DNA from: Toxonevra muliebris
Taxonomy: Eukaryota; Arthropoda; Insecta; Diptera; Pallopteridae
Direction: 5' to 3'
DNA length: 64,000 nucleotides
NCBI GenBank assembly: GCA_963691655.1
Contig: OY829326.1
Span: forward strand, 56,537,776 to 56,601,775
Shown: piece after piece, positions 11,470 to 22,930 of the stretch
How the letters are laid out: each line of letters begins with the position of its first letter
Numbering within the stretch: position 1 is the stretch's first letter
The notes under the pieces: generated by a model
Databases searched by the model: none
What the model saw: only the letters and a program-made list of their open reading frames with translations
Told to the model about the DNA's origin: nothing
Translations under genes and position numbers: made by a program

Positions 11470-12126
11470 GTACAAAGCAATATTTTTATAATGCCGTGGT
11501 TTGCTATCATTATCACTACATTTTGTTTATACATTTATTGAAACCTAGATTACTTATTACTTATCATTTTGTTTTTATATTTTAAAAAATATTTAATTTT
11601 AAAGCAATCTAACTAGCCGAATACAAAACCTATCAAACGCCTGTGTTTGCTACGGCGACTTCTCTGCTTGAATGGTATAGTCGATCTCCACACGTTTAAC
11701 ACCAACAAATAATTCTGCCACGAATAAATGTACACACACATTTTGTTTTCGTATGTTTCGTTTGTATGTGTGAGTAAATTGATCGAAACATAAACAAACA
11801 AACTCCGCTCGTATTTTAATTTCTCCCTCTCTTCTTCTCTTCTCTTTGTTGTTTAGAGTAGCACAGTCATGCCGTGCAGTAGTGTGAGCGAGACGGGAAC
11901 TGGACGTTACAGTTATCTTACATCTTACGATACAGTTATTCTTACATTTTACACATTTGAAATTTTGCCCATACCGTGAGCTAAAATGTTTACACATCAA
12001 AAAAACCTTCGCGTAAAACTCAACTTAAGTTCTCATCGAGCCTTGCTGGACCCTAATGGTAGAAGGGCATTCCTCTTTACAACGTAATAAATGTTAATCT
12101 CATAACAACGTAGAGTTGTTTCAAAC
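11470..12126. other. AT-rich DNA without recognised genes
   Basis: Only a CT-rich patch near 11821-11850 stands out. Confidence 0.5.
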
Positions 12127-12130
12127 TTAA

Positions 12131-12831
12131 GGGCGTATTCTATCCGAGATGGTCCGAAAAATCGATTTTTTTTTATTTAATATTTTTTATGTAGACAACG
12201 AGTTTTATGCGAAAGAAGAGGGGGAAATGTATGGTCCTGGAATCGGTGATTAACCGTAAGTTACATCATTTGTAAGTACCATGTTTGTAAATCTTTAAAC
12301 TCGTTTTTCTCAAAACCATTTTTTTTCGGGACGGTGGATACGGTTCACAAAAAACCACTTGTCCAATTGACTTTAAATTTTTCAAGGCTACTAAGCAAAT
12401 GTATAGGTAGGGCTCTATCTAGGATTATGGCGGAAGCATTTGTTTAACTAATGTTTTTAATGCAAAATATAAACAAAAACTGTGCAAAAAATCGTCATTT
12501 TTATTTCAAACGTCTGATTTAATTTGATGATTTTTTCTTATTCCCTAGATGAGGCGATAGCAGGAAGTCTCACGATTACAAAATGGGTTACATTTTATGT
12601 TTCAGAATATTTAAACCGGAGATATCATGTTCACCATGGAGCAACTATTTTCGGCAGGCTCAAGTTCGAGGCGTCGAATGAACCGTTATTAACAAAGATA
12701 TTTTTAACATTAAAAACGAAAAACCAATAGAAAAAGTTGCAAAAAACCTCGAATAAAAATATTGGAAAGCCTCTCATTTACAACGATTTAAAAACATCGA
12801 TATTTCGCACCATCTCGGGTAGAATACCCCC
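12131..12831. mobile_element. 701-bp TTAA-flanked element with ~35-bp inverted ends
   Basis: TTAA at 12127-12130 and 12832-12835 brackets the element. The ends read inward GGGCGTATTCTATCCGAGAT on the left and GGGGGTATTCTACCCGAGAT on the right; the match continues to about 35 bp with roughly four differences. The interior has no transposase-like frame, so it is non-autonomous. It belongs to a different family from the 204-bp MITE 670 bp upstream, but has the same target. Confidence 0.88.
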
Positions 12832-12839
12832 TTAACCTT

Positions 12840-13453
12840 AGAGTTGGAAAATATAGTGGATGCAAGAACCATGGAGACATTTTTCGGTTTACAAATGCTT
12901 TTACAGTTCCGAAGGTTAAGGAGAAAAGTAGGGAAACAAGCAGTAAATTAAAGTCAATCATCATTTATCAACAGTTTCAATGTTAAGATAGGTGGCGCTG
13001 ATTTACATGACAGCGCAGCTCAAAACTATCACATAAATATTTGGGCTGACTAAAAAGTGGTATACTGGCCAATTTGGATTGCAATTCTCATATTATCCGT
13101 TTTAAATACATAGGGGGCTACTTTGTTTCATTAGCAAAGCTCAAAAACTCACAACTAATGCAGCAGAAAATGTTTCGAGCCCTCTTCATGCTTTTAACGT
13201 CGGATGATTCTCAAAACAACTACAGGCTAATCACATTATTTTCCAAACTGGTGACTGGTGACGCTGTTATTGCTCAGTATGCTGATAAAAAGCAATGTCG
13301 ATGCAAAGAAGATAACTGTCACGTTAAAAAGTAACTATTTTCTGACAAAAGCGCTGTGTGTGTTTGCATTTGAAGAAAAGTTTTTTGTTTCACTTTTGTT
13401 TTTGTTCGAAATCACTTTAAAGTTGTCTTTATTTTGAGTAAGCAATTGGAAAG
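12840..13453. other. DNA without recognised genes
   Basis: An 86-codon plus-strand frame (13074-13334) has an ordinary amino-acid mix but no recognisable motif. Nothing else was seen. Confidence 0.45.
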
Positions 13454-13455
13454 TA

Positions 13456-14349
13456 AGGAGTGAGATCGAAAAAATCTTAACACACGTGTTAAAGCCAATG
13501 TAGGTTCGAAAACATACAAAGTCCAAAAAGTTCCAGACAGGAATGCTGCAAAAAATTTAAACGCCAAAAGTAGGGCTCGGAAATTAAAATCAAATTTCAT
13601 ACAAAAATATTCATGTTGTATAATGGACGACGAAACGTATGTACTGGCAGATTTTACGCAGCTTCCGGGTTCCGAGTCAAAATTTTTATGTTGCTGATGC
13701 TCGAGGAAATGTCGAAGAACAATTTAGAATCCAAAAGCAGTCAAAATTTCCTAAACAATTCCTGGTTTGGCAAATTTGCAAGCTATATGCAGCTGCGGCG
13801 TTATTTCATTTGTTACAGTGGACTCTATAAATACCGAAATATACATCAAAGAATGTTTGAAAAAAAGACATCTACCTTTCATAAAAGAGCACAATGTGTT
13901 CACATATTCTGGCCCGATTTGGCATCATGTCACTACGGCAAGAATGCTCTGGTGTGATACCAAAGTAATAGCATAGTTTTTGTACCAAGAGAGGCCAATC
14001 CTCCAAATTGTCCGGAGCAAGCTAAGACCAGTTGAGAGATATTAAGCTCTTGTGAAAAGAAACTTAAAGAGCCCAAAAAATGTGTTCCAAAATATCGAAG
14101 ATTTTAAAAGGAGATGGGCAAACTGTTCCAAAAAGGTGTCTGAAACAACTATCAAATCTCTAATGGAAGGCTTACCAAAAAAGGTCCACGAGTTCATAAA
14201 TAGTGGTTAGAACTATAAAAGTTATATTTTTCTGCAATTTGTAAAATATTATCAATAAATAAAAAAAGAAAAAAAATCAAAACTCTAAGATCATCTGTTT
14301 AAAAATTATTGAATTTTATATATGTTAAGATTTTTTCGATCTCACTCCT
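13456..14349 (+). mobile_element. DD37E-type Tc1/mariner element, copy 2, internally deleted
   Basis: TA flanks both ends (13454-13455 and 14350-14351). The ends AGGAGTGAGATCG and CGATCTCACTCCT match copy 1. At 894 bp it is about 370 bp shorter: right after the left terminal repeat it jumps to sequence encoding the middle of the transposase, so the DNA-binding N-terminus is gone. A deletion derivative that keeps both ends could still have been moved by a transposase supplied from elsewhere. Confidence 0.92.
13490..14209 (+). pseudogene. DD37E-type transposase remnant (middle and C-terminus)
   Basis: The remnant begins in the region corresponding to YKVQKVPDRNAAK, then has MDDETYVLADF near 13623, NFYVADARGNVEEQF, and near 13910 WPDLASCHYGKNAL with the second Asp intact. 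After a small insertion the third box reads LRPVERY, so the catalytic Glu is kept here, unlike copies 1 and 3. Several frameshifts and stops break the frame. The C-terminus KSLMEGLPKKVHEFINSG ends at 14209, matching copy 1. Confidence 0.85.
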
Positions 14350-14503
14350 TAGTATGAACAAATTTTATAAATAGAACACCCATTTCTCGTGCTCAGGAAC
14401 ATCTTAGCATAAATCTGATTCTGGATTTAGATTTATTTACAAAAATTTACCCTGGAATGGGTTAAGTTAAAACTAATGAATGTGGTGTGTATAAGCCCAA
14501 TTA

Positions 14504-15310
14504 CACTGTCCGACAAAAATCAATTTCTGAAAGTGGATTCTGATAGACCTAGAAAAAAAATTATATGTATCTCGGCGTTTAAAAAGTTTATGTTTAATTT
14601 TCTTTTTACGCGGGTCTAAAGTTTGCCCATTTCTAACAGATTAAGTATAATAAACCATAGAACAACTTGTTAGTTTTGCATCAAAGTTTGTTTGTATGTT
14701 CAGCAAGTTATAATAGAATATTTTCTTCCAACATATTAACCCTTTACACTCACCATTATGAGTAATTTTTGCCTTTTTCGAAAAAGTTACTTTTTTTTAC
14801 ACATTACGAGGGTTGATAGAGTGTTAATATGTTCAAGATATGTCAACTTCAAAGTTTATTTTACAATGTAAAACAAATATTTAGTTTAGAAAATACACAC
14901 TAGTTCACTGCGTATAAAAGGTTAAAATTTGATGCATTTTTGGAATTTGAGCTTATTTTTACTAAAACCAATTTTACAGATTTTTGTTGTTCAGTGATCT
15001 ATAATAAAATTTGATGGGCAACTTTTTTTGAAAAGGGCAAAAAAGACCCATAATGGTGGGCGCTAAAGAGTTAATATGTTGGAAGAAAATATTCTGCGGA
15101 AAATTTGACTCTAAATTGCTAAACATACAAACAAGCTCTGATGCAAAACTAACAAGTTGTCCTATGGTTTAGTATACTTAATCTGTTAGAAATGTGTAAA
15201 CTTTGGGCCAGCGTAATAAGAAAATTAGACGTAAATTTTTAAAATGCCGAAACACATACAATTCTTTTTCCAGTTCTATCAGAATCCATTATCAGAATTT
15301 TGTTATTTTT
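14504..15310 (+). mobile_element. Foldback element, copy B, both arms present
   Basis: The left arm starts CACTGTCCGACAAAAATCAA and runs about 230 bp through GATTCTGATAGA, TCTCGGCGTTTAAAAAG, TTTGCCCATTTCTAACAGAT and TAGTTTTGCATCA to TTCTTCCAACATATTAACCC. The same landmarks return in reverse complement on the right (15070-15300), so most of the element could fold on itself. The centre (14880-15040) is shared with copies A and C. A smaller hairpin bounded by TTAACCCTTTACACTCACC lies at 14735-14835. The right arm has lost the last 20 bp or so. There is no coding content. Confidence 0.85.
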
Positions 15311-16849
15311 TGTGTGTGTTGATCTTGGAAGATTTTCTTAATTTTTTTCTTTTCTTGTATTCTAGATATTTTGAAAGTTTTTCCTTCATTCTGTTTTTTT
15401 CAAATTCTAAACAAACTTCAAAAAAAGAAACAATTTACTAGAGAAAAAGTATCAATTCTGAATTTTCCATTGCAAAAATAAAAAGTTATGCAGAAATGAC
15501 GGTCCAAAATTTTTTGCAATTTTTGTAGAACTGATAGATTACTACAAATGTACTTTCTGACTTCGGAATTTTTTTCACGTATATTTAGAGACTTCAACTA
15601 CAAGAACAAATTTTATAATAATTTTTTAAAAAAATTGTATACAGGGTCCCACAAAAATATAAATTTTTTTTTTTGTAAAAACAACGTTACAAATTGAATA
15701 AAATAATCACTTCAGAATGGAGAATATATTCAATCAAAATAAAAACTTTTTGAAGTGTACTAGAAATAGGCCATATCTGGGTTAAACAAACTTATTTTTT
15801 CTAGTATTTGCTGGGGCCATTATTATATAGGAGAACATTTTTCGTGTTTGAAGATCTCCTAAATATTTTTTCTCTATTTTTTCATTGATATGCATGAAAG
15901 TTTAACTTACAGCTTCTAAAATTGTTCATTGTAGAGAAAAAGGAGATCAAAACTCACTTAAAATGGAAGCTCATTATAGAGAAGTTCGATTGTATATTTC
16001 ATTATATTGGAATAGCAACGATATGAAATGTTTTTTTTTTTTCTTTTTTTTAAATATTTGTTAAAAAGCTTAGAACAAATAAACTTTTTTTCTTTAACGA
16101 AATGTGTGTATGCTTGATGGTTTCTGACTAGTGAGCAATTGAAACTTTCTTCGTATTGACTTTATGTCGTCATACCATCAAAGTTTTGAAAATCACTTAA
16201 AAAAATAAGTATTTATTTATTTATTTATTAACAATTAACTATAAATTTAAATTTAAAGCTAATGTGGATTGAGCTATAGTTTTGATCACAAAAAAGGGAA
16301 AAAAATCCTAATTTAGAAATTAGAACTTTCGTTTTAAATGTGATATGGAGACCCAAAACAAAGTGCTCATTCGACTAATTTGTGATGGTCAGTAAGCATA
16401 GCGTTTTTTCTTTTATTGCGGCAGTTGATGCAGGATATGAGCAAAAAAAAAAAATGTTTCATATCACAATAGAATACAAGGGACACATTCAAATTTAACA
16501 GTTCCATTAATTTGTCTGGTTTAGACACTTTGCCGCACCATGAGTTTGTGAGACTCATGATAGGAGGAACAAATGGGAAATGTAAAGTTTTGTTACACAT
16601 ATTTCAAAATTTTAAAATCGTAAAAATCATATCATATTAAAAAATTTGCAAAGATGACATTTCTGAAGCTTTAAGTAAATATATTGTCTAAATTTGTAGA
16701 TGTTACAAAACAAATTTTCAAAGTAGCGAGATTGTGAAAAAAAAACAATGTTGAAAAAGCATGTACACCGTTACAAAAACCTAATACACATTTCAAGGTA
16801 TAACTGCTTAATTTAATTAATTACTTAATTAAAGTTTATTTATAAATTT
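15311..16849. other. AT-rich DNA without recognised genes
   Basis: Long T and A runs dominate. A 77-codon minus-strand frame (16367-16600) has no recognisable features. Nothing else was seen. Confidence 0.5.
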
Positions 16850-17363
16850 TTAGTTTAAAAAATACTTTTAAAGACACACTAGTTCATTATGTATAAAAGG
16901 TGAAAATTTTAAACATTTTTGGAATTTGGGTTTATTTTTACTAAAATCAAGTTTACAGATTTTTGTTGTTCAGTGACCTATAATAAAATTTAATGGGCAA
17001 CATATTTTTTGAACATATTAACCCTCTATCAACCGTCGTAATGGGTCAAAAAAGGAACTTTTTTCTAAAAAGGCAAAAAAGACCCATAATGGTGAGCGCC
17101 AAAGGGTTATTATGTTGAAAGAAAAAATTCTACAATAAGTTGCTGAACATATAAACACGCTTTGATGCAAAACTAACAAGTTGTCCTATGGTTTTTTATA
17201 ATTAATCTCTTAGAAATGGGCAAACTATAAGCCCGCGTAAAAAGGAAATTAGACGTAAACTTTTAAAACGCCGAGACACGTATAATTTTTTCTCTCGAGT
17301 TCTATCAGAATCCACTTTCAGAAATTTGTTATTTTTGAAAAAATTGATTTTTGTCGGACAGCG
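16850..17363 (+). mobile_element. Foldback element, copy C, right terminus intact
   Basis: This copy repeats the centre and right arm of copy B and keeps the true right end, AAAATTGATTTTTGTCGGACAGCG at 17340-17363, the reverse complement of the left end of copy B. Near 17020-17110 it holds the inner hairpin, from TTAACCCTCTATCAACC to GCGCCAAAGGGTTAT with GGGTC/GACCC pairing around an A-rich loop. The left arm is absent, as in copy A. Together B and C define the family's two ends. Confidence 0.85.
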
Positions 17364-17369
17364 TAATAG

Positions 17370-17880
17370 TTCACAATATTTTACTAACTTCGAATACAAA
17401 AATTTATTTTAAAAAAAAAGTAACTAAGCACGAAATTTCAAATGTTTGGCAATCAGCAAACATGAAGAATATCTAACAGAACCGAATACATATACACAAA
17501 TTTTATGCCACATCAAAGTGAATATTGCATATATGCAACGTTGGGTATGAAAGAGTTAAAAGTAACCCTAGCCTAGAGTACATCTCTGGAAACTCTGTTA
17601 CTATCTCAGCGTCAGTTATAATTATGTAGACATTTTATGGCATTGCAGCATACTGAAATCAAAGACGTTTTTGATTTCAGAAATTAACAAAATTAATTGA
17701 AAACTTGTATAGTATATCAAGAGCTTGATAAGTTTTAAATTGGCCCTTTAACTGGTATGAAGGTGTGGCATAAAAATGAATCCCTAGACCTGATTGTGTC
17801 CTCCAGAATATGAAAGGAAATAGCCAGTTTATTCAGTTCCTAACTACCTTTTAATTTGAATATATTTTTACACATTTCTA
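17370..17880. other. DNA without recognised genes
   Basis: No frames, repeats or element ends were recognised. Confidence 0.45.
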
Positions 17881-17886
17881 CATTAT

Positions 17887-18196
17887 TAGGTTAGGTTGGA
17901 GTGGCTGTCGAGAGACACACTTAGGCCTGAACGGCCCATTGTGATACCACATAGTTGGACCTACAGTTTAACGCCGATTCCGAACGGCGGTGTGGCAATT
18001 TTTTATCGGCTTGATGGTTTTGCCATTACCAACCAATGTGTGTACTTGTACACTATCTTATAATTCTCATACACTTCATATTGATAGTGAATATAAGAAA
18101 GTTATGAAAATTAACCACCAGACGAAGACGGGAATCGAACCCGAACCTCCCAGATGAAAGTCTAGTGCACTATCCACAGGCTATCGAGGTCGTCAT
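17887..18196 (-). mobile_element. tRNA-derived SINE (family 1), reverse strand
   Basis: Read on the minus strand, the head has the tRNA-like A box TAGCCTGTGGATAGTGCAC and B box GGTTCGATTCCCGTC, then a body of about 220 bp ending GCCACTCCAACCTAACC. It matches the 46.6-kb copy nearly base for base in the parts compared. Only about two CCTAA units remain in the tail. The head would contain an internal RNA polymerase III promoter; the A box here has lost one base (CTGTGG against CTAGTGG). Confidence 0.9.
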
Positions 18197-18199
18197 TTT

Positions 18200-20600
18200 T
18201 TTATTAAAAATTTTCAAAATTATAAAAAAAAACCTAGGTCCTTTAGAGAAGGGATTGAGCAGGATATTCCTAATAGAAATATCTGCAAAAAGAATTTAAG
18301 GTCCAATAATATAAAATCAAATATTTTTCCTTTATTTTTCTCCCTTTAAAAACTAAAGCTGCAAATAAATAAAGATTTCTTTAGCGATTTTAAGAAATAC
18401 CAAAAAATATAAAGAACGAATACCAAAACAACAAAAAGCAACAAAATATTAATGCTTACCGTTAATTTTGAAGCATATGCAGCAGGCGCCCCACACATTA
18501 AATATTAAAATTGTAATTTGCAAGCAAATTTATCAAAATGTTTGTTTATTTCTGTTGTTTTTCTTTGCAGCAATAGCACAAAAATCATGTTAAATTATTT
18601 TTCAAAGAAAATATGCACACACACACACATACACAAATATATGTACAATCATATTTATGTATATACACCAATATATAAATGAATATTATATTTAGCGTGA
18701 ATTTTAATATTTCTTATAAATTTGTTTTTTTTTTCGTTATTTCCAATTTATTTCCAGCTTTATGTCTCACTAGTGCTTATTAATATATTATAAACATATG
18801 ATTTTTCAAGCACACTTTTAGGAGCAGCAATAAATGCATTTTTCTTTTTTATTTTATATATTCACATTGTACTTGCGTATAAATTTATTGATTCATTCAT
18901 GCCACAAAGTCAATGCCATTGCCAACACTGTGATGTGATATTTGCCTCTGGAATATATCACACTCTATGCAACCATCATCATCATCATCATCAGCAGCAT
19001 CAACATCACCATCGCAGCACTGCCAACATCATCATTGATAAACGATAAAGTTTTGCTGCAGCAACATTTTTCGATGGCAATTGACATATTCAAGACGACA
19101 TTGATGACGTTGTCACTCACTTTCTAGTTACACCACGACGACGACGATGACGACGACGACGACGACGATACTTGAGTTTTATGCGCACCGCTTGACATTT
19201 AGTGAGATGAAAACGACTTTTGCGGTTTAGAGTAAAAATAATGTAATGTAGAGCTATATATATAGCTGATAAAAATGTAACGCGAATAACTAGTAGCAGT
19301 AGCGCAACAACAATGAACGATATAAGGGAAAAACGGAAAAGCGAAAGAACGAGCGGTACTTCAATCCACTCCACTCACTCAACCATTCACTTTCTTATTC
19401 GCTGTGCGTTTGAAAACGTTAACGATGAAGACGAATTGTTGAATTTTTCTTTTACTTTTTCAAAGAAAAATACATAGTTGTTGTATTTTTCTTATGATTT
19501 TATTTATTGTATAGCTTTAGGCGATCAATCAATGTTGTAAATGTATTGTTAGAAGGTTTTTGCTGTTGTATTTACTAAAATTGATAAGTACAGGAGTGAG
19601 TGGTGTTTAAAGCAACAATACAACAACAATTTCCCTTACTTATACAAAAGGAAAGATTAACGAAAATAAAGAAAAACTTTCTTTAAATTTTCGTATTTTT
19701 ATATTCTTCGTGGTTAGTACCTAAAAATAGGCAACATATTTTTTTTTCGTTTTCGTTTGCACAACTGTCACACTGTTATTTTTGTTAGTATATGTTTTTG
19801 TCTATAAGGTTTGCATAAATGATGCGCTACTCTCGGCCGCACGCTACAATTTTATACGTAAGACTGAATTTGTTGTCGCAGGATATGTGACGGTTTTAGT
19901 CCTTTCGATTGTTAGTTAAGTTAGGCTGTTCTGTGTGCTGCTTGTGTTGGTAATATTTTTATTCTTATTATCCTTGTAGAAAAATATCCCTACAATTTTT
20001 CCATAAACCAGTATTCATGAGCAGCGCATGCGTTTATTTTTTTTATTTTGTGACGACTGGAAAATTGTTGTAGACTTTCATTTTCTTTATCAATTTTAGT
20101 TAGTTCGTTTCATTGGCAGTAGCTACTAAATTTCATGTATGAAATTTCAGCTTTTCTGCATAGTCGAAAAAAAAATTAACTTCTGCGGTAGGGGGGGAAA
20201 TAAAGTAGCATATGTATATTTGGTTGCAGCTGCTTCCAGTTGCTGCTGCTGCTCGTTTTTAACTGAATGCCGCATGTGTAGAAATTGCAAGTATTACAAT
20301 TCAGTGCTTCGCAATATGTGGCTGGTTGTAGTTGTAGCATGTGAATTTATGTTTCCTTTTCAAATTCATGTATATAGGTGTGCAGTAGAAATTACGTAAA
20401 TAATATAGTATTTTTTTTTTCATTGGAAAAGGTTAAGCAAATTATTTATGAATCTTCTCAAGAAATATAAATAATTAATCTGAAAAACAATTCAAGAATT
20501 TTGACTGGTTAAAGTGCACGCAAAAAGATCATTGGTTGCAAATAGTTCTTTAGTCTCTAGGTTTTTTTTTTTTTTTAGAACTGAAAAAAAAGTATTCAAG
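18200..20600. other. DNA without recognised genes, with trinucleotide repeats
   Basis: Simple repeats are the only structure: a CAT-type run at 18974-19015, a GAC/GAT run at about 19133-19171, and a CTG patch near 20240. The frames across these (18942-19127 plus, 19117-19374 minus) are repeat translations. Elsewhere it looks like ordinary single-copy intronic or intergenic DNA. Confidence 0.55.
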
Positions 20601-20610
20601 TATACAGTGC

Positions 20611-21596
20611 TCAGACAAATTTTACGTCCTGTGTTCGCTTGTGGTATTCTTTAAATCTACCAGATTTATTAATAAATTTTATTAGATTCTGTGGTGTTAA
20701 AGAGCTCAGGTGGTCATCTCTCAACACTCCAGTGTCAAATATGCTTACTCTGATCCGACAGAAAGCGGGGCCGACACTAAGAAAGTAGTCTGCCGTCTCT
20801 TCACATTCTTCCTCCGAAACCAATAAAGACCCCAGAACCCGAGTCGTAATCTTTTTTGGAGCCGTCAGTGAAAAGGCGATTACAATCAACTCCAAGTCCC
20901 GGCAAAAACCTATATTGAGTTTCTGAAATTTGTATTGTATAGCGCTGTTTTAAAACTGGAATTGTTGGCATTGATAGAACTGTGAGGCCCAATTCAACAA
21001 TGTCACCAATATCCCCGCAAGTATCATATCATTTGCGTTTAAGCCTACGGATGGCTTTGACAGTCTCTTCTTTGGTAAAAATATCAAGGGGTAGTTAGTT
21101 GAGCAATGCATTCAAAGATGGGCCGGGTGTTGTAGGAAAAGCTCCCGTACAAAAAATGGCTACAGTCCTTTGAAGTCTGGCACAAGCTTTTCTAACGCTG
21201 TCAACATTAAGTCTTCTCCACCAGAGTATGAGTGCATAGGTGATGATGGGTCTAATCATAGCTTTATAAAGCCATAACACTTTATAAAGTGATAGACTCC
21301 ATGTTTTCCCATAGCCTTGCATTGGCAAAAAGTTGCCAGTGCTTTGGACACCTTTAACATGAGAACGCCATAGAAGTTTACTATCTAGAATGACTCCTAG
21401 ACATTTCACTTCATAGGATAGCTGAATAGTGATTCCTCTGAGTATTGGTGAAATGAGACCATCAATTTTCCTTCTCCTGGTGAAAAGTGTAACACCAGTT
21501 TTAAGAGGGTTAACCGATAGCCCGTTTGAGTAATACAAAGAGTTAATCATATTCAGAACAGTTTGGGCCATCCTACAAACATTGAGCGTATCCACA
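20611..21596 (-). pseudogene. LINE relic, RT thumb to RNase H and C-terminus
   Basis: On the minus strand the order is GVDTLNVCRMAQTVLNMI, GLSVNPLKTGVTLFTRRRKI and VKCLGVILDSKLLWRSHV (RT C-terminal part), then ARLQRTVAIFCTGAFPTTPG, an RNase H start LFTDGSKKDYDSGSGVFIGF with its Asp in TDGS, and a cysteine-poor tail with EETADYFLSVGPAFCRIR and SLTPQNLIKFINKSGRFKEY. This is the domain order of Loa/Jockey-group LINEs with an RNase H domain. The pieces are in three frames. The upstream RT half lies beyond an inserted element at 22.5-22.9 kb. Confidence 0.85.
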
Positions 21597-22570
21597 CCCA
21601 GAAAAATACCCATTTCTAAAATAAAGAAAAAGTTTCGTCAATTTGAATCCACGAAAATTTCTCTCGCTTGAGTAAATTTTCCCCAAAATTAAGAAAAATG
21701 TGCTCCATTCATCGAACCATGGTGTTAAATTTTAAGTAAGTTATTTCTTCATTTAACAAATTTAGTTGCATAGAAAATGTAAGAAAGAGACGAATATACC
21801 AAAAATGTTCTCCATACAAAATGTTGGTATACACAAAAAACTAGCTTTACTCTTTTGGTCTTAGCTTTGCTTTTCTTTTGAATTTTTTAGTCGGCGTCTC
21901 TATTTCAAGCGAAGCGGTTGTGTTTGTGGCTGTTGATATAATTTGTGAAAAAAAATATATATATATACATGTTGTGAAAAAAAAATAAAATATATTGAAA
22001 AGATATAAATTTCAATAAACTTCAATTTACAATTTTTTGATGGCCATAAGGATCTTTTGATCATTTCAAGGCGACGACGCCTGTAGTGTATGTAAAATAC
22101 GTATGAATGTAAACCTTAATACTTATTAAAAATAAAATAATAAATGAATACAAGTAAAAAAAATATGATTTCTATTTCCTTTTAATTAAAACAACATTGT
22201 GGAAAATATTCCATAAATTAAGGATTTTTTTTTTCTAAAAAGGTAGTAAATTGACTTCAATTTATGGAAAATTATTCTTCATACTGAGGAAAATTTTACT
22301 TAAATTATATACAATTTCTCATATTGAAATAAAATATTATTCATTTGAAAAACGCAATTTCTACAAATTGAAGACATATTTCTTTAATTTATAGAAAAGA
22401 TCCTTCTTTCAAAGAAATTTTTCTCTAAAATAAAGAAAAAATATTTCCTCAATTCAAAGAAATTTTGTATGTCTAAATGAGGAAACCGTTTCTATGGCGC
22501 CAAATCATTCCCATTTTTCCTCAATTTGATAGCCGTTTTTCTTCAAACGAGGTAAGTATTTCTCTGGGTG
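21595..22570. mobile_element. Inverted-repeat element inserted in a LINE relic (~976 bp)
   Basis: The LINE coding sequence stops at about 21597 and resumes at about 22570. The intervening AT-rich DNA is bounded by inverted ends CACCCAGAAAAATACCCATT (left) and, read inward, CACCCAGAGAAATACTTACC (right). Inside both ends, related blocks such as TCTAAAATAAAGAAAAA and TTCCTCAATTTGAA recur in direct and inverted order, as subterminal repeats do. There is no transposase-like frame. I could not find a clear target duplication, and part of the LINE palm is missing at the junction, so a deletion accompanied or followed the insertion. Confidence 0.7.
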
Positions 22571-22930
22571 CAGTTAACAAGAACCGGATCCACTCCATGC
22601 TGACCTGTTACATTGCACATGCCGTCGAAAGTCGCGTTATCAAAAGCTCTCTCAATATCAACAAAAATACCAATAGCGTATTCTTTCTTGCTGAGTGCCC
22701 GCTCAATCCGACCTGCCAGATTTTGCGGGGCTGTCTCACAAGATTTTCCACATTGGCAAGCATGTTGAAATGAAGAGAGAAGATATAATATCAACGACTC
22801 ACTACGAATGCGGTATTCGACACAGCGTTCAAGATATTTTAGTAAGAAAGACAACATACTGATTGGTCGAAAGCTTTAGGGATTGGTATAGTTGTCATTT
22901 CCAATTTTTGGAATGAAAACAACTTTTACT
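22571..22930 (-). pseudogene. LINE relic, RT fingers and palm entry
   Basis: The minus-strand frame reads KSFRPISMLSFLLKYLERCV at its start, then QHACQCGKSCETAPQNLAGR and AIGIFVDIERAFDNATFDGM. The last is RT motif A, with its Asp in FVDIE, followed by TGQHGVDPVLVN. These match the N-terminal half of the RT whose thumb and RNase H lie at 20.6-21.6 kb. It is the same copy, split by the inserted element. Confidence 0.82.

Noticed and set aside
19117..19374. Minus-strand frame with an Arg-rich end (KYRRRRRRHRRRR)
   Set aside because: The Arg run is the translated GAC trinucleotide repeat.
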